Shown here piece by piece: positions 10,831 to 22,438 of a stretch of 64,000 nucleotides of DNA. The notes beneath the pieces were generated by a model that was not told the origin of the DNA, ran no database searches, and saw only the letters and a list, made by a program, of their open reading frames with translations. The DNA lies in NCBI GenBank assembly GCA_963682175.1, contig OY821791.1:32548326-32612325 (forward strand), given 5' to 3'. A program made the translations under genes and the position numbers. Source of the stretch: Triglochin maritima (Eukaryota > Streptophyta > Magnoliopsida > Alismatales > Juncaginaceae). The first letter of the stretch is position 1. The number at the start of each line of letters is the position of its first letter.

Positions 10831-10931
10831 ATGGCAAGCAAAAAAATTCAGAAGGAACTTCAACAAAAAACAAACGGTCCAAATGTGAAGAAACTGGCAG
10901 AGCATGGGTACAAAAGTCCGCAATGAGATGA
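10831..10931 (+). pseudogene. E2 ubiquitin-conjugating enzyme remnant (UBC8-10 type)
   Basis: Seen: ATG at 10831 opens MASKKIQKEL, the N-terminus of the plant UBC8/9/10 family (MASKRI..KEL). About 20 bases later another frame reads TKNKRSKCEETGRAWVQKSA then MR and a stop at 10929. This resembles the C-terminus of the same family (DRAKYE.TAR.W.QKYAMG). The whole catalytic middle, including the active-site Cys, is absent. The sequence TTTTTCAG just upstream looks like a splice acceptor. Inference: a relic with a large internal deletion. Both matches are short, so chance resemblance is not excluded. Confidence 0.5.
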
Positions 10932-11502
10932 AGAACATCCATGGACATGATTTATAATCACCGTGACTTTGGACGTATATTTGTTTTATAATTGGGATTT
11001 TGTTTGTGGTGAGTAATATAAATGTATGTGAAAATTGTGACTATTATATGCAAGCGTGAGACTGGATTTACCTTCATTTATGACATTAGATGTTATATTG
11101 ATAGATTTGATATGTTTTATATATTGTATAAGTTCGTTTGTTTATTTAACAATTTCACATTCTACCCAAAATGTATTAATGTGCCAGAACTATATATATA
11201 CCTTGATTGTGTCCGTACTCATAGATGTTGGAAGATGAAAGACTTGATCGTGCCTTTGGTAATGCTAGAAATCGAGGAAGAACTTCCAACCACAGTTGGA
11301 AATCAGCTGAATCACAATGCCTTCATGGTGTAAAGATGTGTGTCAAAGGCACCCGTCTTGGGTAACATTTGAAGCATTCAACCCATATTGTCCAAAACTG
11401 ACTTATGGAGCTGATGTGTTTTGACTCATAGTGTCTAATTTGCAAATCCTCATGCATGATGTCCTATGATTTGAATAATATTTGGATTTCGACATGTTAT
11501 TA
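10932..11502. other. Unassigned sequence
   Basis: A 103-codon frame (11022-11333) and a shorter overlapping frame beginning ATGTTGGAAGATGAAAG near 11225 are present. Neither resembles a family I know. Nothing else is recognised. Confidence 0.3.
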
Positions 11503-11640
11503 TAACACTACATCCTTTGCTTCCATCCTCAGATTCTCCCATTCTGTTCTCATTTCATCTACATCACAAACATTATCAAGAGCAATCAGAAACTTTTTAT
11601 CATGACCAAGAAATTGTGTTCGGTTGTGTTGGCACACGAG
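11503..11640 (-). pseudogene. NB-ARC fragment (kinase-2 region), antisense scrap
   Basis: On the minus strand a frame reads FLGHDKKFLIALDNVCDV, then DEMRTEWENLRMEAKD and two stops. This resembles the kinase-2 segment of plant NB-ARC domains (KKFLLVLDDVW..WE.LR). The second Asp of the usual LDDV is Asn. It is a short remnant of an NLR gene opposite in strand to the LRR at 1-1657. Its size limits certainty. Confidence 0.5.
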
Positions 11641-14600
11641 CAAATAGCTGAATAGAGCTGGTGTTAGGGAATTACACCTTCTAATCCTTTAAATTTTCAC
11701 ACTGATTCAACCCAAGAGCAAGATGTGTGTTATAAAACTTTGAACATAATGATCCAACTGTGGTCGAACTGATTCAACCCTGCTCAAAATGAGTTTCGGT
11801 TTTTTTTACCGAACCAACCAAAATAAAGTCGGTTCTCAGTTCAATCGGGTCGAATCAACTGATTTGGTTTGGTTTTCAAAACTATGTTGGCTTTCGCTGT
11901 ATTTATTGCAACTTTAAATACTAGTAGTAGATTCTCTAAACCCATCTTTAATCTTCTTTATGGAAGTTTTTAGCACGAAAAAGGCCCTTGAAAATCACAT
12001 TCAAGCATAAGTAGACTGAGTAAAGGTCTTTTGAACATAATCAAAAGATTACAATTTACCAAAAAAGTGTAGAAGATTCAGGTCACATCTAAAACACTAA
12101 AAAAATGGATAGCAAAAAAACACAAGTAATTACAACCAATTCTGCGTATTAATAAATCAAATTAAAGAACAAGTATATATTGACTGGTCATTAAATTGTT
12201 AGTTGATAATTAAATAAATTAGGGGAAATCTCACTCAACCCGGTTTAATCATTTTAATAAACTTGAACCAACAAACTGGATATCAGATATTATGTTGATT
12301 ACTTTCACTGTCAATAAAATATCTACAAGAAAATCAAAATTAAGAACTAACTAAAATGGACACCCAGCCAAAGGAAAATATGATATTACCTTCTACGAAA
12401 TCCACAAGTATAAAGACCACTTATGAGTCCAATAACGGTTGCAAAAAAAAGGAAGTTTGTAAACAAGAAGCAAGAGATTGATGATTCGATGCAAAAGCTA
12501 TTGCTATACACCGGTCTATTTATAGATTAAAATCATACAAGTTTCATTAATTATTGTTTTGTTATAAGGATATAGTATTACAACCAAACTGTTCAAAAAA
12601 ATATATATTTTACAACCTAACTAATGACATTTTGCATGGAGGGAAGTGTTCGTAAAAAAATCAAAGCATTATTTTTGTTTAAATGTTGTGTGCGATGATT
12701 CCTTTGAGATCAGAACTATGTTTTTTTGTATTAAAAGTTAATATGACTCTTATATATGAATATATGGGTTTTCTCAAAGTTGAAAATTTACAATCCTGAA
12801 AGTTCCTCCTGCTCTACCCTTTTGCATTAAGTAACAACTTCCCAAATAATCACTCTTAATGGAAGGCAAAATGCTAAGGTGAAAGAGGATTTTCACGAAA
12901 TAAAATAAAGGTAAATTAAGGATTTAAAGATTAATTTACCCTGATAACAAATAAACTAATTTTTACAGATGGAGGCAATAGAAAAGAGCAATACCAAAGT
13001 ACCAAAAGACAATTAATTTAAAACAGTCAGTGACCAGCTCATATCGAGACCATACCATTATAAATCCAGTTAAAGCACATTATTAGACAACACAAATGTA
13101 TTGCAAATCTATGTACGGTCCCCAGCATAAACCTACACTTCAATCTAATGACGATTTCTAACATGTTTAACTTAATTTGTAGTCTATTTCAGTCTGTTGG
13201 CGTGGAATGGTTCTTCGTGAACTCCATTTTGTAGTTATTTTGTCCCTTATTTTTTCTTCAAATTTTAACAAAAATCTCTTTATGTGTGATTTTGTACCTA
13301 AAACGGTACATATGGGTTATCTATGAGAGTTATTTGAAAGTAGATATCATGAGATTAATGTAAAAGCAGTTGTTGAAGAAGACTATCTATAACTCGAAAC
13401 AAATCTAAGTTGCAGTTTTAGTTGTGTTTTTACAAGAATATAAGTAACCACAATAGCATAAATTTGACTTCATGAATCGTCATAAATGACAGAAAATACA
13501 GCAACAATTCCTTTAATCCTAAACTAGTTTGGGTACGGTTCAGGCACGTAAACACATGTTCTTCTTCCATATACTTCTATTCAATGTCAATTCCAGCGAC
13601 CAAAATAATCCTAAATGTCATCTCTGTCTAAATGCTATTATATCCAATGCGAACTTTATGATCAATATTATGTGCAATGCAGAGTTTGTTATGTTTTCTT
13701 ACAGTGAAGAGTTAAAAATTCCATTTGAAGACTAAGCATGCAACTGCACATATATAAACTAAATATTGTATAGAAGAGAAATTAGTAATATGAACGACAT
13801 GTGGCGCATACCATAAATGCAACTCATTCAACGAAGGTGACGCAAATTAATTGGACTGCAAGAAATGATATATAATAAAAGTATCTGATGAGTCTTGAAA
13901 TGTTTGAAAAACTCATCATCCTTGGCTGGTATTTGAACCATATAAAAGTTGTATCTGAATTGTTTTTTAGTAACAGAGTTGATGGACACCATTAGACAAA
14001 AACAAAGACTATATTAATAAATTTCAAATCTGTTTACAGCACAGTCTCTTGTTTTCCATATCAAATATGATGATTGAGTCTATTATGGATTTATTTAGTT
14101 TCTCATTTACGTGGACAACATGAAAATTGATAATTTTAGTTTGAAAAAAAAGATAATGAATCATATATAAAGAGTGATCAAATAGGTTGTTGACCACAAA
14201 TCAAGTTAGAACAGGAAAAAAAGGTCGTTCATTCACACCACTTTATTTTCGGTCTCCCGTTATTTTGTTTTTGTGTGCTTACATCTCGTCTTAACTCAAA
14301 TGATCAAAATCAAGTTCAGAAAGAGAGGGCAGAGAGATGATTGCTGTTTAAACTACAAAATCAAATTAAGCTAGACTAGAATTAAGAATGGAAATAATAA
14401 TTAATTTAAGCCCGGCCTAAAAACTAGTCCTGGGTTTAAAGTAAAAGGTGGTGTGAATGAAGGATGTGAGACTTCTTAAGGATGGACAAGCATGATTATT
14501 TGCTGGTAACCAACTGAACTAATGTGTGTCAGTGGAACGAGCATGGTGATATCTAATCTAGTTTGTCGCATGTACCATCTATTTAACCCTAACACATATT

Positions 14601-16053
14601 AAAGCTAAGAGCACATCAACAACCCCAGAAATACAACGGGCACACTCACACATCAAGCAAGCATGAAAAGTATATATCTCAAAATAATTCGAAATCCATC
14701 AAGACTACAATATATGCATACATGTAGAATATCTAGATTCATTGAACATGCACATCCAACCTATATCTAGGATTAAAAACTACATCCATAAGCATAAGAG
14801 CAAGATTAGCATAAGAATATATATGGAATCAACCAAACTTTCACAACAAACCACCAAATAATTAACTAAGGGATGACACACCAAATACTACACTTCATAC
14901 ATCACAGTGGTAAGCTGACAGTTCCTAACTTCCAGAAAAAAAACTGACAGTTCCTATCAGTTGAACCTCTAGCGGCCAATCTAGTAGATTTCAGCTTGAG
15001 GCCAATTCTTATATAAGTTGTCTAAAATAATATTCAACTACGAAACATGCATCTAGCTGCTTGGAGGTAACTTTATATGTAACTACAAGCTAAATTCCAT
15101 ACAAGTAGAAGATAGAAATCAAGATTTTGTTGCTTCACATAACTTTTAGAACAAAATATTGATGTTAACTGTCATTCAACAAGAACTTCAAGATATACTG
15201 TAAGTACAACCATCTATAAAAAAATGTTGTGATGTTAAAAATATGTCATTCAACATACTACTAACAGAACTCGATCCACACAAAATTCTCCACAACCAAA
15301 CATATCAAACCTTACGAAACCAGACCTAAAGAGAAATTTGAAAACTGACCGAAGAAAACAGTTCTAGATGGAAACATCACACTAATCACAACATCATCAT
15401 ACTACTAACAGAACTTGATCCATACAAACATGCAAGAATATGACCTTTACCGGCAGGCGGGATGCTTTTGGTGGCGGAAGAAATCTGCGGGTTATTTATT
15501 GGATATATTTATTAAAATTATAGTTTTTCTAAAATAAGAATTTAGTTCTGTATTTGCTTCATACCTTCTTTAACTCTCAACTGTTCTGCATTTGCTTCTC
15601 CTTCAGACTTGGAATGCACGCAATTAAGGCTTGTCCAACTTAAAGAGAGATAGGTACTAAGTTATCTACTTTTGAAAAATCAATGATCTTATTGTTCCTA
15701 TCGAAAGATAATTTAGATTTTTCTTTTTTTGATAAAATCCAAAGTATATAGCTCACAAAATTTCATAAAGAAACTAAGATGTTAAAAAACTTAATATTTT
15801 TTCAGTTTTTGATTTAGCAGCTTCGTATGTATTTAGAGACAAAAAAAATTTCTTGAGTTATAGGTTTTTAATTTAGCAGCTTGGTATGTATTTAGAGATA
15901 CAGAAATGCAATTGTGTGGTGTTTACAGTTTAGGAATTTTCTTCTCTCAACAATTTTGTAGTTAGACAAACAATAGATTGGTGTTCATAATCTGATCAAT
16001 CAATGAATACATAAAATTGAATGAACAAGTAAAATTGACAGAAGGAGAACAGG
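11641..16053. other. AT-rich intergenic stretch, no gene seen
   Basis: I find no long frame, element terminus or RNA gene. Small direct repeats occur: about 33 bp at 15253/15393 and about 30 bp (ATTTAGCAGCTTxGTATGTA) at 15806/15868. A 68-codon frame at 13529 has no support. Confidence 0.4.
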
Positions 16054-16494
16054 ATTCTTGTAACATCCTCAACATAGCGGAAAATTTAAAATTTTTATAA
16101 CACTCGATCAACAGAGGATATTACGCAAAACTCTACACAGGTGCACCAATATATATCAAATATATATAAATATCAGAGTTTATACAAAAGTTGTGATTAC
16201 ATCAAAAGGCTATACATCTGATCAAAAGGAAACAATAATCACCCGACCTCAACTGAGAGAAAGCAGGATCCAGTAGCAGTGCTCCTCTCCTCGGTCACCA
16301 CCCCCTAACGCCGTGCCCGGCCTGAAAGTAAACATGCAACAATGCCTGAGTTTCCAGAAGGAAACCCCGTATGCCAAACTCTACAATGCAATGAAAGGAT
16401 ACCACACTAGCATGCAATTCTACAACAAGAAAAGCATTACCACCGGCTGGCTCCAGGCTATCTCACCCGACCATGCCACTCACACCGTTACGGG

Positions 16495-17000
16495 GCTCCA
16501 GGTCTATTTTCAACCAACCGCCGTACACCACACTCGTCGTCGAGCTGGGCTCCAGGTCTATTTTCAACCAACCCACTCACACGACACACTCAAGGGCTCC
16601 AGGTCTATTTTCAACCAACCCTAACAACTCACACAGTCACGGGGCTCCAGGTCTATTCTCAACCAACCGCCGCGACACCTCACTCGTCGTCAAGTTGGGC
16701 TCCAGGTCTATTTTCAACCAACCCAACTCACACGACACGACCAAGGGCTCCAGGTCTACTTTCAACCAACACAAACGTCTAAGGGCTCCAGGTCTATTTT
16801 CAACCAACCCCTAAACGCGGTCTTTGCTCGGGCTCCAGGTCTATTTTCAACCAACCCGAACGCACTACGGAGCTCCAGGTCTATTTTCAACCAACTCCGT
16901 ACTGATTAGCTGGGCTCCAGGTCTATTTTCAACCAACCACAGCTCTCACACCGTTACGGGGCTCCAGGTCTATTTTCAACCAACCACCGTAACACTCGTG
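16495..17000. repeat. Eleven-copy interspersed repeat in the solo LTR
   Basis: Eleven copies of the block GGGCTCCAGGTCTATTTTCA followed by ACCAACC, starting near 16497, 16549, 16596, 16643, 16698, 16745, 16784, 16831, 16869, 16912 and 16958. The block is nearly invariant while the 12-28-bp spacers vary in length and sequence. That pattern implies selection or homogenisation of the block only. Confidence 0.9.
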
Positions 17001-17097
17001 CACCCTAGCACACGTGCCGGAAGGACATCGGCACCCCACACACGCCTCACAAGGCGACCACAACATCAGCACCTCCATAGTGCAAAACAGGGCATCA

Positions 17098-17640
17098 ACG
17101 ATCGACCGAACCAAAAGTTCCGGTCGACCGGATCACACCAGCACAGGGAAATCGCATCGACCGACACTCCTTCGGTCGACCGTTTTCCCCCATCAGTGCT
17201 AATTCGGTCGAACCAACGCCCAGGATCGGTCGACCGAATTCCACCAGGGACTTCCACCCTCACAAGCACCACGGATCCGGTCGAACAACCGAGCACACTC
17301 GGTCGACCGAATTCGCCCAAAGCGTTCCCCCACGCTCAGCAACAAGTCCGGTCGACCAAAACCACATTCGGTCGAACCGAAACACAACCTCACTTAAGTC
17401 ACGGTCGGACGAGGTTATAGAGGCGGTCGACCGTTTGGATGGTCAACGCCCTACCCGACCATTGACTTAGCAACCGGTCGAACAGAAACACAACCTCATT
17501 CGACCGAAAACAACCAGACTTGCCTCCCAGGAACAATCGGTCGACCGCCCTCAAGGCATCGTTCGACCGATCTGAGACAGAGCCCGAAAACACACAGCAA
17601 CGGTCGACCGTTTGGCCCCTACCGGTCGACCGTTGGACAG
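17098..17640. repeat. CGGTCGACCG palindrome array in the solo LTR
   Basis: About eighteen full or half-degenerate sites, many in the extended form TTCGGTCGACCGAAT. The segment 17392-17450 lines up with 2655-2720 of the complete Gypsy LTR. Confidence 0.85.
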
Positions 17641-18312
17641 GAACATTGCTGCATTTTACTTGCGATGAGCCGGAAGGCCTACCGTCGACTTCCACAATCA
17701 CATACAATCAAAGGTAAGCAATTACCACTAGCTTGACATACCGGAAGGTCTGAAGAGACCTTTGAAGAACCGCGACGACGCCTCCACGAGCACGTCTCCC
17801 CAAATACGATCCGTCGACGACTCTCGCGTCCAAACAACGATCAATCACCTCCTCCCCGATCCACAGCCACAACACCACCTCCGGCGACCTCCAACTACCA
17901 CCCACGACCACAGACTCGAGTTAGGTTGAGGGAGAGAGAACCAACGTAAAGGAGCGAGTAAAACCAACTCACCTCCAACCACCTTCGTTGTTCCTCACTT
18001 CGCCGGAGATCACCAACTCGCCGGAGCTCGAGCCTCTCGCCGGAGTACACACTGAGGTAGAGAGAGAGAGTGTGAGAACGGAAGTGAGAGAGAGAGAGAG
18101 AGAGGGAAAACCCACCTAAAAATCTCCTCCCCTCAATCCACACCATCCATTCCACTCCTCTCCATCTCAACCACTCATCTCATCCAAGCCATCTCATCCC
18201 TTCATCCATCCACTTCCAATCCCAGCCGTCCATCTCTATCTCCCCTAATCTCCACCTAAATCAACAACAAAGCACAATTAGGATTAGGATTAGGATAGAA
18301 TCCTACAATTCT

Positions 18313-18540
18313 CATGTTCCTGGTTTGATGTGGAATCTTTTGTCGTGGGTCACGGCCGTTGGAATGGTGGTTGAGATCATTGTTATGTATCCGATTCAAA
18401 AGTGTAGGTACAGGGACAGAATTGACAATCTTCTGGGGGTTCTGTTAATGATCGGAGGAATTCGGATTGCAATGCCCACAGTGTTGTTGGTTTCTATGGC
18501 ATTGGATCCCATAGGCTGTCCCTGGAGTTTATAACTCATA
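18313..18540 (+). pseudogene. Plasma-membrane H+-ATPase exon fragment (P3A type)
   Basis: Seen: the frame 18325-18534 reads [15 protein letters not shown], then a RYRD.IDNLL stretch, then [12 protein letters not shown]. This is the M3-M4 region of plant AHA proton pumps, with the PIAMPTVL motif changed to RIAMPTVL. An extra Gly-Val-Leu-type insertion sits before IGG. A frame change follows at about 18498, after which the next frame gives IGSHRLSLE as in the family. The rest of the pump, including the phosphorylated DKTGT loop, is absent. Inference: a stranded, decaying exon. The solo LTR ends six bases upstream, and no AHA sequence is seen on its other side. Confidence 0.75.
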
Positions 18541-19263
18541 ATTCAATTCAATCTTTCAGATATTCATAGATATCCGTACAAGAATTCAGAAATCTAGTAT
18601 TTTTTCTGAACCATGACAAACTTTTATATATACCAATTCAATCCCGAATAAATCTAGGAATGAAGCTTGAAACTCTCGTAGAGCAGATAATAGAGCGCTT
18701 GACCTGAAATAGGTCGCAAATGGGCTAATAGTTTTGCTAAACATCGGTGGCTATAATCAGACCCTTAAGCTCATGTCCTTCAGCCTAGCGAGAATCAAAC
18801 ATATATCCAAGATAGCGTGAATTGAATTACATCCACAAGTTACCTCTGCAGCTGCATTTTCCTCTATTCGTTTCACACCTAACACCATTCTAGTATCCAT
18901 GTAGAACACCAAAATGGCATGATGTACAATCTTATGGAATTTTTTTTTTACAAATTCACCAGTTTACTGAATAGCAAATGTAGATGATAAGCAAATTCTA
19001 ACATACAGTGTCCCTTCTTTCTCCATATATATAACATTTTTTGTTTTTTCCATATGTATAAGTTTGTATACACGACATGAAACAAGATCCACTTAAATCC
19101 TTTGAAGTTTATGTTGTTTTTACCTTGAATAGTTACACAAGTAATTATGTGGGAAAAAGGCCGAGCAGTTTTCTCAGAACGGTCGACCGGTATTGTGTAG
19201 CAAAGTTCATGTTATTTTCTTCTACCAAAGATGCTATTTAAGCTTTGTTTCATAGGGTGTGTT
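18541..19263. other. Unassigned AT-rich sequence
   Basis: No gene seen. One isolated CGGTCGACCGG occurs near 19180, about 80 bp outside the D1 repeat. Confidence 0.4.
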
Positions 19264-19544
19264 TGTAGGATTTTGTGCCCTATACTTGTATTTTTTTTTA
19301 AATTATACATGCATACAGGATCGGTTTTCATATTTTCAACGATTTCATATTCATCTTTATTATGTTTTATTTTAATACAATGTAATTCACATATATATTA
19401 AAATAAATAGAAGATGATCATACCCAAAGGTTCTCCAAGAATTTAATCTCCAGCAATTAATTAAAAAGAATTTTCGGAAGGAATGATGGAGAAATGGAGA
19501 GAAGAGAATTTTTACATTAGTCTTAACAAGGAAGGGAGGAGATA

Positions 19545-19554
19545 CCTATTTATA
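19545..19554 (-). promoter_or_regulatory. TATA box of the D1 LTR
   Basis: The minus strand reads TATAAATAGG. The same box is conserved in D2 at 62271-62280. Confidence 0.5.
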
Positions 19555-19576
19555 GGATTTTCTCTCACCCGGACCC

Positions 19577-19735
19577 ACATCATGTGCAAACCACTTACAG
19601 ATGACCCATTGTTAATCTCTCCACTAAACCATATCATGTGCAAACCACTTTGCACATGATCTTTTGTTGATTTTTTCTCTAAACCATATCATGTGCAAAC
19701 CACTTTGCACATGATCTCTTGTTTATTTTGTCCCA
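19577..19735. repeat. About 55-bp tandem repeat with hairpin cores in D1
   Basis: Three units start near 19579, 19633 and 19688. Units two and three contain the inverted repeat TCATGTGCAAACCACTTTGC followed by ACATGA. Confidence 0.75.
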
Positions 19736-20965
19736 TCATCCCATAACTACCTTTGACCAATGTGGATTAAATCTAGCCATTAATCAACAAAAAATCTCTT
19801 ATTAATATATGAAAAAATGTGGACAAACGGTTTGACCATTTTTCACTGTTTTTGACTTTACCAAATTTTGGATTAATATCCAACAAAATTTGGACTTTAC
19901 GGTTTTAGCAAATTTACATGCTACAGTATTACGGATCACATTATATCATGTAATATATTATCATATATAATGTCAAAACATTATACCCCATAATATATAC
20001 ATCTCATACAAATTTATTTATTCTAATTGTGTCACTTTCACGACATATTGATTTTATTATTTTACCACATGTATATTATTTCATAACACATGAAACTTAA
20101 TACATCATATAAAATATAAAATCACATCTCTTGTTTCCCAGTTTTGTGGTGTAACCTATAGGAGGATCTAAGTTATGTTAATGAGATTAAACATTTAATA
20201 TCATAAACTATAAGCGTTATCTAACTACACAGTATAATTACCCAAATAACAAAGATATTTTGCTCACTCGAACTAAACCCGATCCATTAGTGATATAAGG
20301 AACATCACTTGTGTCTATCCCTTGCCTCATGATATTAAGAATATTACACAATGTAGAAATGTGTAACCTTTGTATTATGTATTCATTTATTAATCTCTTA
20401 AGTTAATTATAAATATGTGACTATCCATAAGTCACATTGTGCATATTATAATTTCGTTTTATCAATGACCCCACTAATATCATCACTCAAGTAAAGAGGG
20501 ACAATAATAATCTTTTGACGAACTATCTATTCCAGCAAAAGTCATGATTAACCAACTATTGTTTTTATCACTATACTTATTGATAGTTTTTGACAATAAT
20601 CAAATCACACACTTCTTATGTGAAAAGATATAAGTCTCATATCTTAGGATCCAAGACACAGTAAAACATTACTGACACATAACACAATTCCATAATGTTT
20701 TACTTGCTAGGTCTATTCAATGTATAAAAGTAATCATTTTACTCTTTTATATACTCGTGTCGTTAAATATTTGTAGAGCTACAATACTCTTTAACCAACA
20801 TGAAAATCTTACCTCGGTAATGAATGTTCCATGTCAATTACCATGATTGTGAATTAACTTTTGATTTATGTAAAACATTGTCTTTTAGATTTCTACGGTT
20901 AATGACCAAGAGTCTCTTCCTTAACACTTCCAAAAGATGAATACATTAATCAAGAAACAAAATGT

Positions 20966-22348
20966 TTACACATTCAATTCATAAAACTTGTACTAAGACC
21001 CTCCTTCCTTACGCAATCACCCTCTTGGAGTTGCCCACCCCTTTGCTCCCTCTTCCTCACGAATCCTCTCCTTCCTCGTCGTCCCTCCGAACTCCACATC
21101 TTCCTCTCCCATTGAAACCCAGCCGTGGTGATCATCGATGGCCAGTGCAGCATCTCCACCAGACACCACATACCATTTTCATCTGTGGTTTCGTGTCACG
21201 GAAGGGGATGGCAGCCACCAAGTCACAGGTGTTCCTATGCGGCGCTCCCGCTGTGCCGATAAGGAGTACATGTAGTATTAGCATTTGTTTTTAGTTTAAG
21301 GTGTTATTTTTGCCAATTTAGAACAAGTTTAATGGTCTCGACCACCTATTGAAAATGGTAAGAATGCAAGCACTGAGACTAATATCTTTTCCCAGGCTAA
21401 CACCACTTTTCTTTGTCAAACACCTGATATGTTTCTGTTGATTTAATTAAAAGTTCTTTTTCTTGTGCGGAGTTGTTACTACGATCTTATAAATCTCACG
21501 TAACTATATAGAATTTCTGTTGTAACTTTTGCATTGAGACTAGTGAGGTTGCACAAAAGAATCCTATACCTGTTTCTAATCTCAAGTTTGGCTGCACTTG
21601 TTAAATATTGTGTTAATCCCAGCCGATCTGCCTTGCAAGAATAGTTTCATCTCTTAGTTTAAATTAAAAATGATTGGAGAACAACACAAGTGGTCCAGCA
21701 GCTGCTGCAATCCCACGTTATATTATATTTTTTGAATATTGTTACATTATATGCAGGATTTCGCAACCCATGTATTGATGAGTTTGGAAATCGCTAGTGG
21801 TTTTTAGGCAATGCATTTAACGTTGTTGATGTTCCTATTCACTGATGCAATGGTGTTGTAAGCTATATTTGTTTACGTTTGATTGCATTAATCCTAACTT
21901 GGTAGGATTAACAGAAATATTTCCTAATTACAACTTTAATTTCCTTCTAATGTTTGTATATACAGCAACTTTTGGGAATGTGAAGAAGTTGATGTCCAAA
22001 TTATTGGAAAAGTAAATTGATGAAGCATTAAGTTTCAATTATTCTTGGTTCACTTTTACAAAGTTACATTTTGAAGTTTACGTCCAATTTATTTTTCTGC
22101 TATGGTTTGTTGGACTTGATAATTCTTGCTCCAAAAAACTTAACAATTGAAGCCCTGAAGAAAATGAAATTTCAATTAGTGTAAAAACATCATGTAACAT
22201 ATTTGAGGTGTTGTCATAATAAGGGTTGAACTTTACTAACTGGTTGTTACCATAACAACTGAAATTATTTACAATTTATCACAACTAATACCAGCCATTC
22301 TAAACTTGGGGATGTATGTGAATTTGATATCAGTTAATTTTTTCACAG
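20966..22348. other. Probable intron-rich host sequence upstream of the acidic exon
   Basis: A Pro/Ser-rich frame of 110 codons at 20962-21294 could be a first exon, but nothing identifies it. Splice-like acceptors are seen at TATATGCAG (about 21755), TATATACAG (about 21965, followed by a frame reading NFWECEEVDVQIIGK) and TTTTTTCACAG (22348). Inference: exons of the gene that ends at 22349-28328. Confidence 0.35.
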
Positions 22349-22438
22349 GAAGTTCACTTGAGGACGATGACTCCACTGTAGTGCAGATCGACAGTGATAG
22401 TCACCCTTCTGCTGGTGACAAAGATGTCGACTATGGAC
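22349..22438 (+). CDS. Acidic last exon of an unidentified host gene, part 1
   Basis: After a consensus acceptor (TTTTTTCACAG) the frame reads SSLEDDDSTVVQIDSDSHPS and stays open to the Copia insertion. The frame resumes at 28237 exactly in phase after removal of the element and one TSD copy, and ends at TGA 28326-28328. This gives about 60 codons of a Ser/Asp/Glu-rich C-terminus with no known domain. I do not recognise the family. The open frame across both sides is the main evidence that it is coding. The gene is disrupted in this haplotype. Confidence 0.55.
22434..22438. other. Target-site duplication TGGAC (left)
   Basis: Matches TGGAC at 28232-28236 on the other side of the Copia element. 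Confidence 0.9.

Larger units (their letters stand above)
16059..18307 (-). mobile_element. Solo LTR of a Tekay-related Gypsy family
   Basis: 2249 bp with ends TGTAACATCC..ATCCTACA and a perfect 5-bp TSD ATTCT (16054-16058 and 18308-18312), no internal domain. The start shares GCGGAAAATTTAAAA with the complete Gypsy LTR. The middle shares the phrase ACTTAAGT..CGGTCGGAC and the palindrome array. Orientation is inferred from this similarity. Formed by recombination between the two LTRs of one element (known mechanism). Confidence 0.9.
19264..20965 (-). mobile_element. LTR-like repeat D1, unclassified family
   Basis: Begins TGTAGGATTTTGTGCCCTAT and is similar along most of its length to 61824-63890 (D2). 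On the minus strand it has a TATA box (CCTATTTATA at 19545-19554 on plus), and the terminus would read ..CCTACA, so it looks like an LTR in minus orientation. The far end and a TSD could not be fixed, and no internal coding region is seen. It could be a solo LTR or part of a non-autonomous element. Confidence 0.6.

Noticed and set aside
13529..13735. 68-codon frame as a gene
   Set aside because: Short, AT-rich, without homology or splice context that I can recognise.
16495..17000. CRISPR-like repeat-spacer pattern in the solo LTR
   Set aside because: 27-bp blocks with 12-28-bp spacers look superficially similar, but the host is a plant, there are no cas genes, and the block lies inside an LTR.
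18665..18780. Possible organellar tRNA-like sequence (AGAGCGCTTGACC..)
   Set aside because: No consistent cloverleaf or conserved T-loop could be drawn.
20962..21294. 110-codon frame as a confident first exon
   Set aside because: Pro/Ser/Leu-rich and overlapping the D1 end. Neither domain nor clear donor supports it, so it is only mentioned as a possibility.
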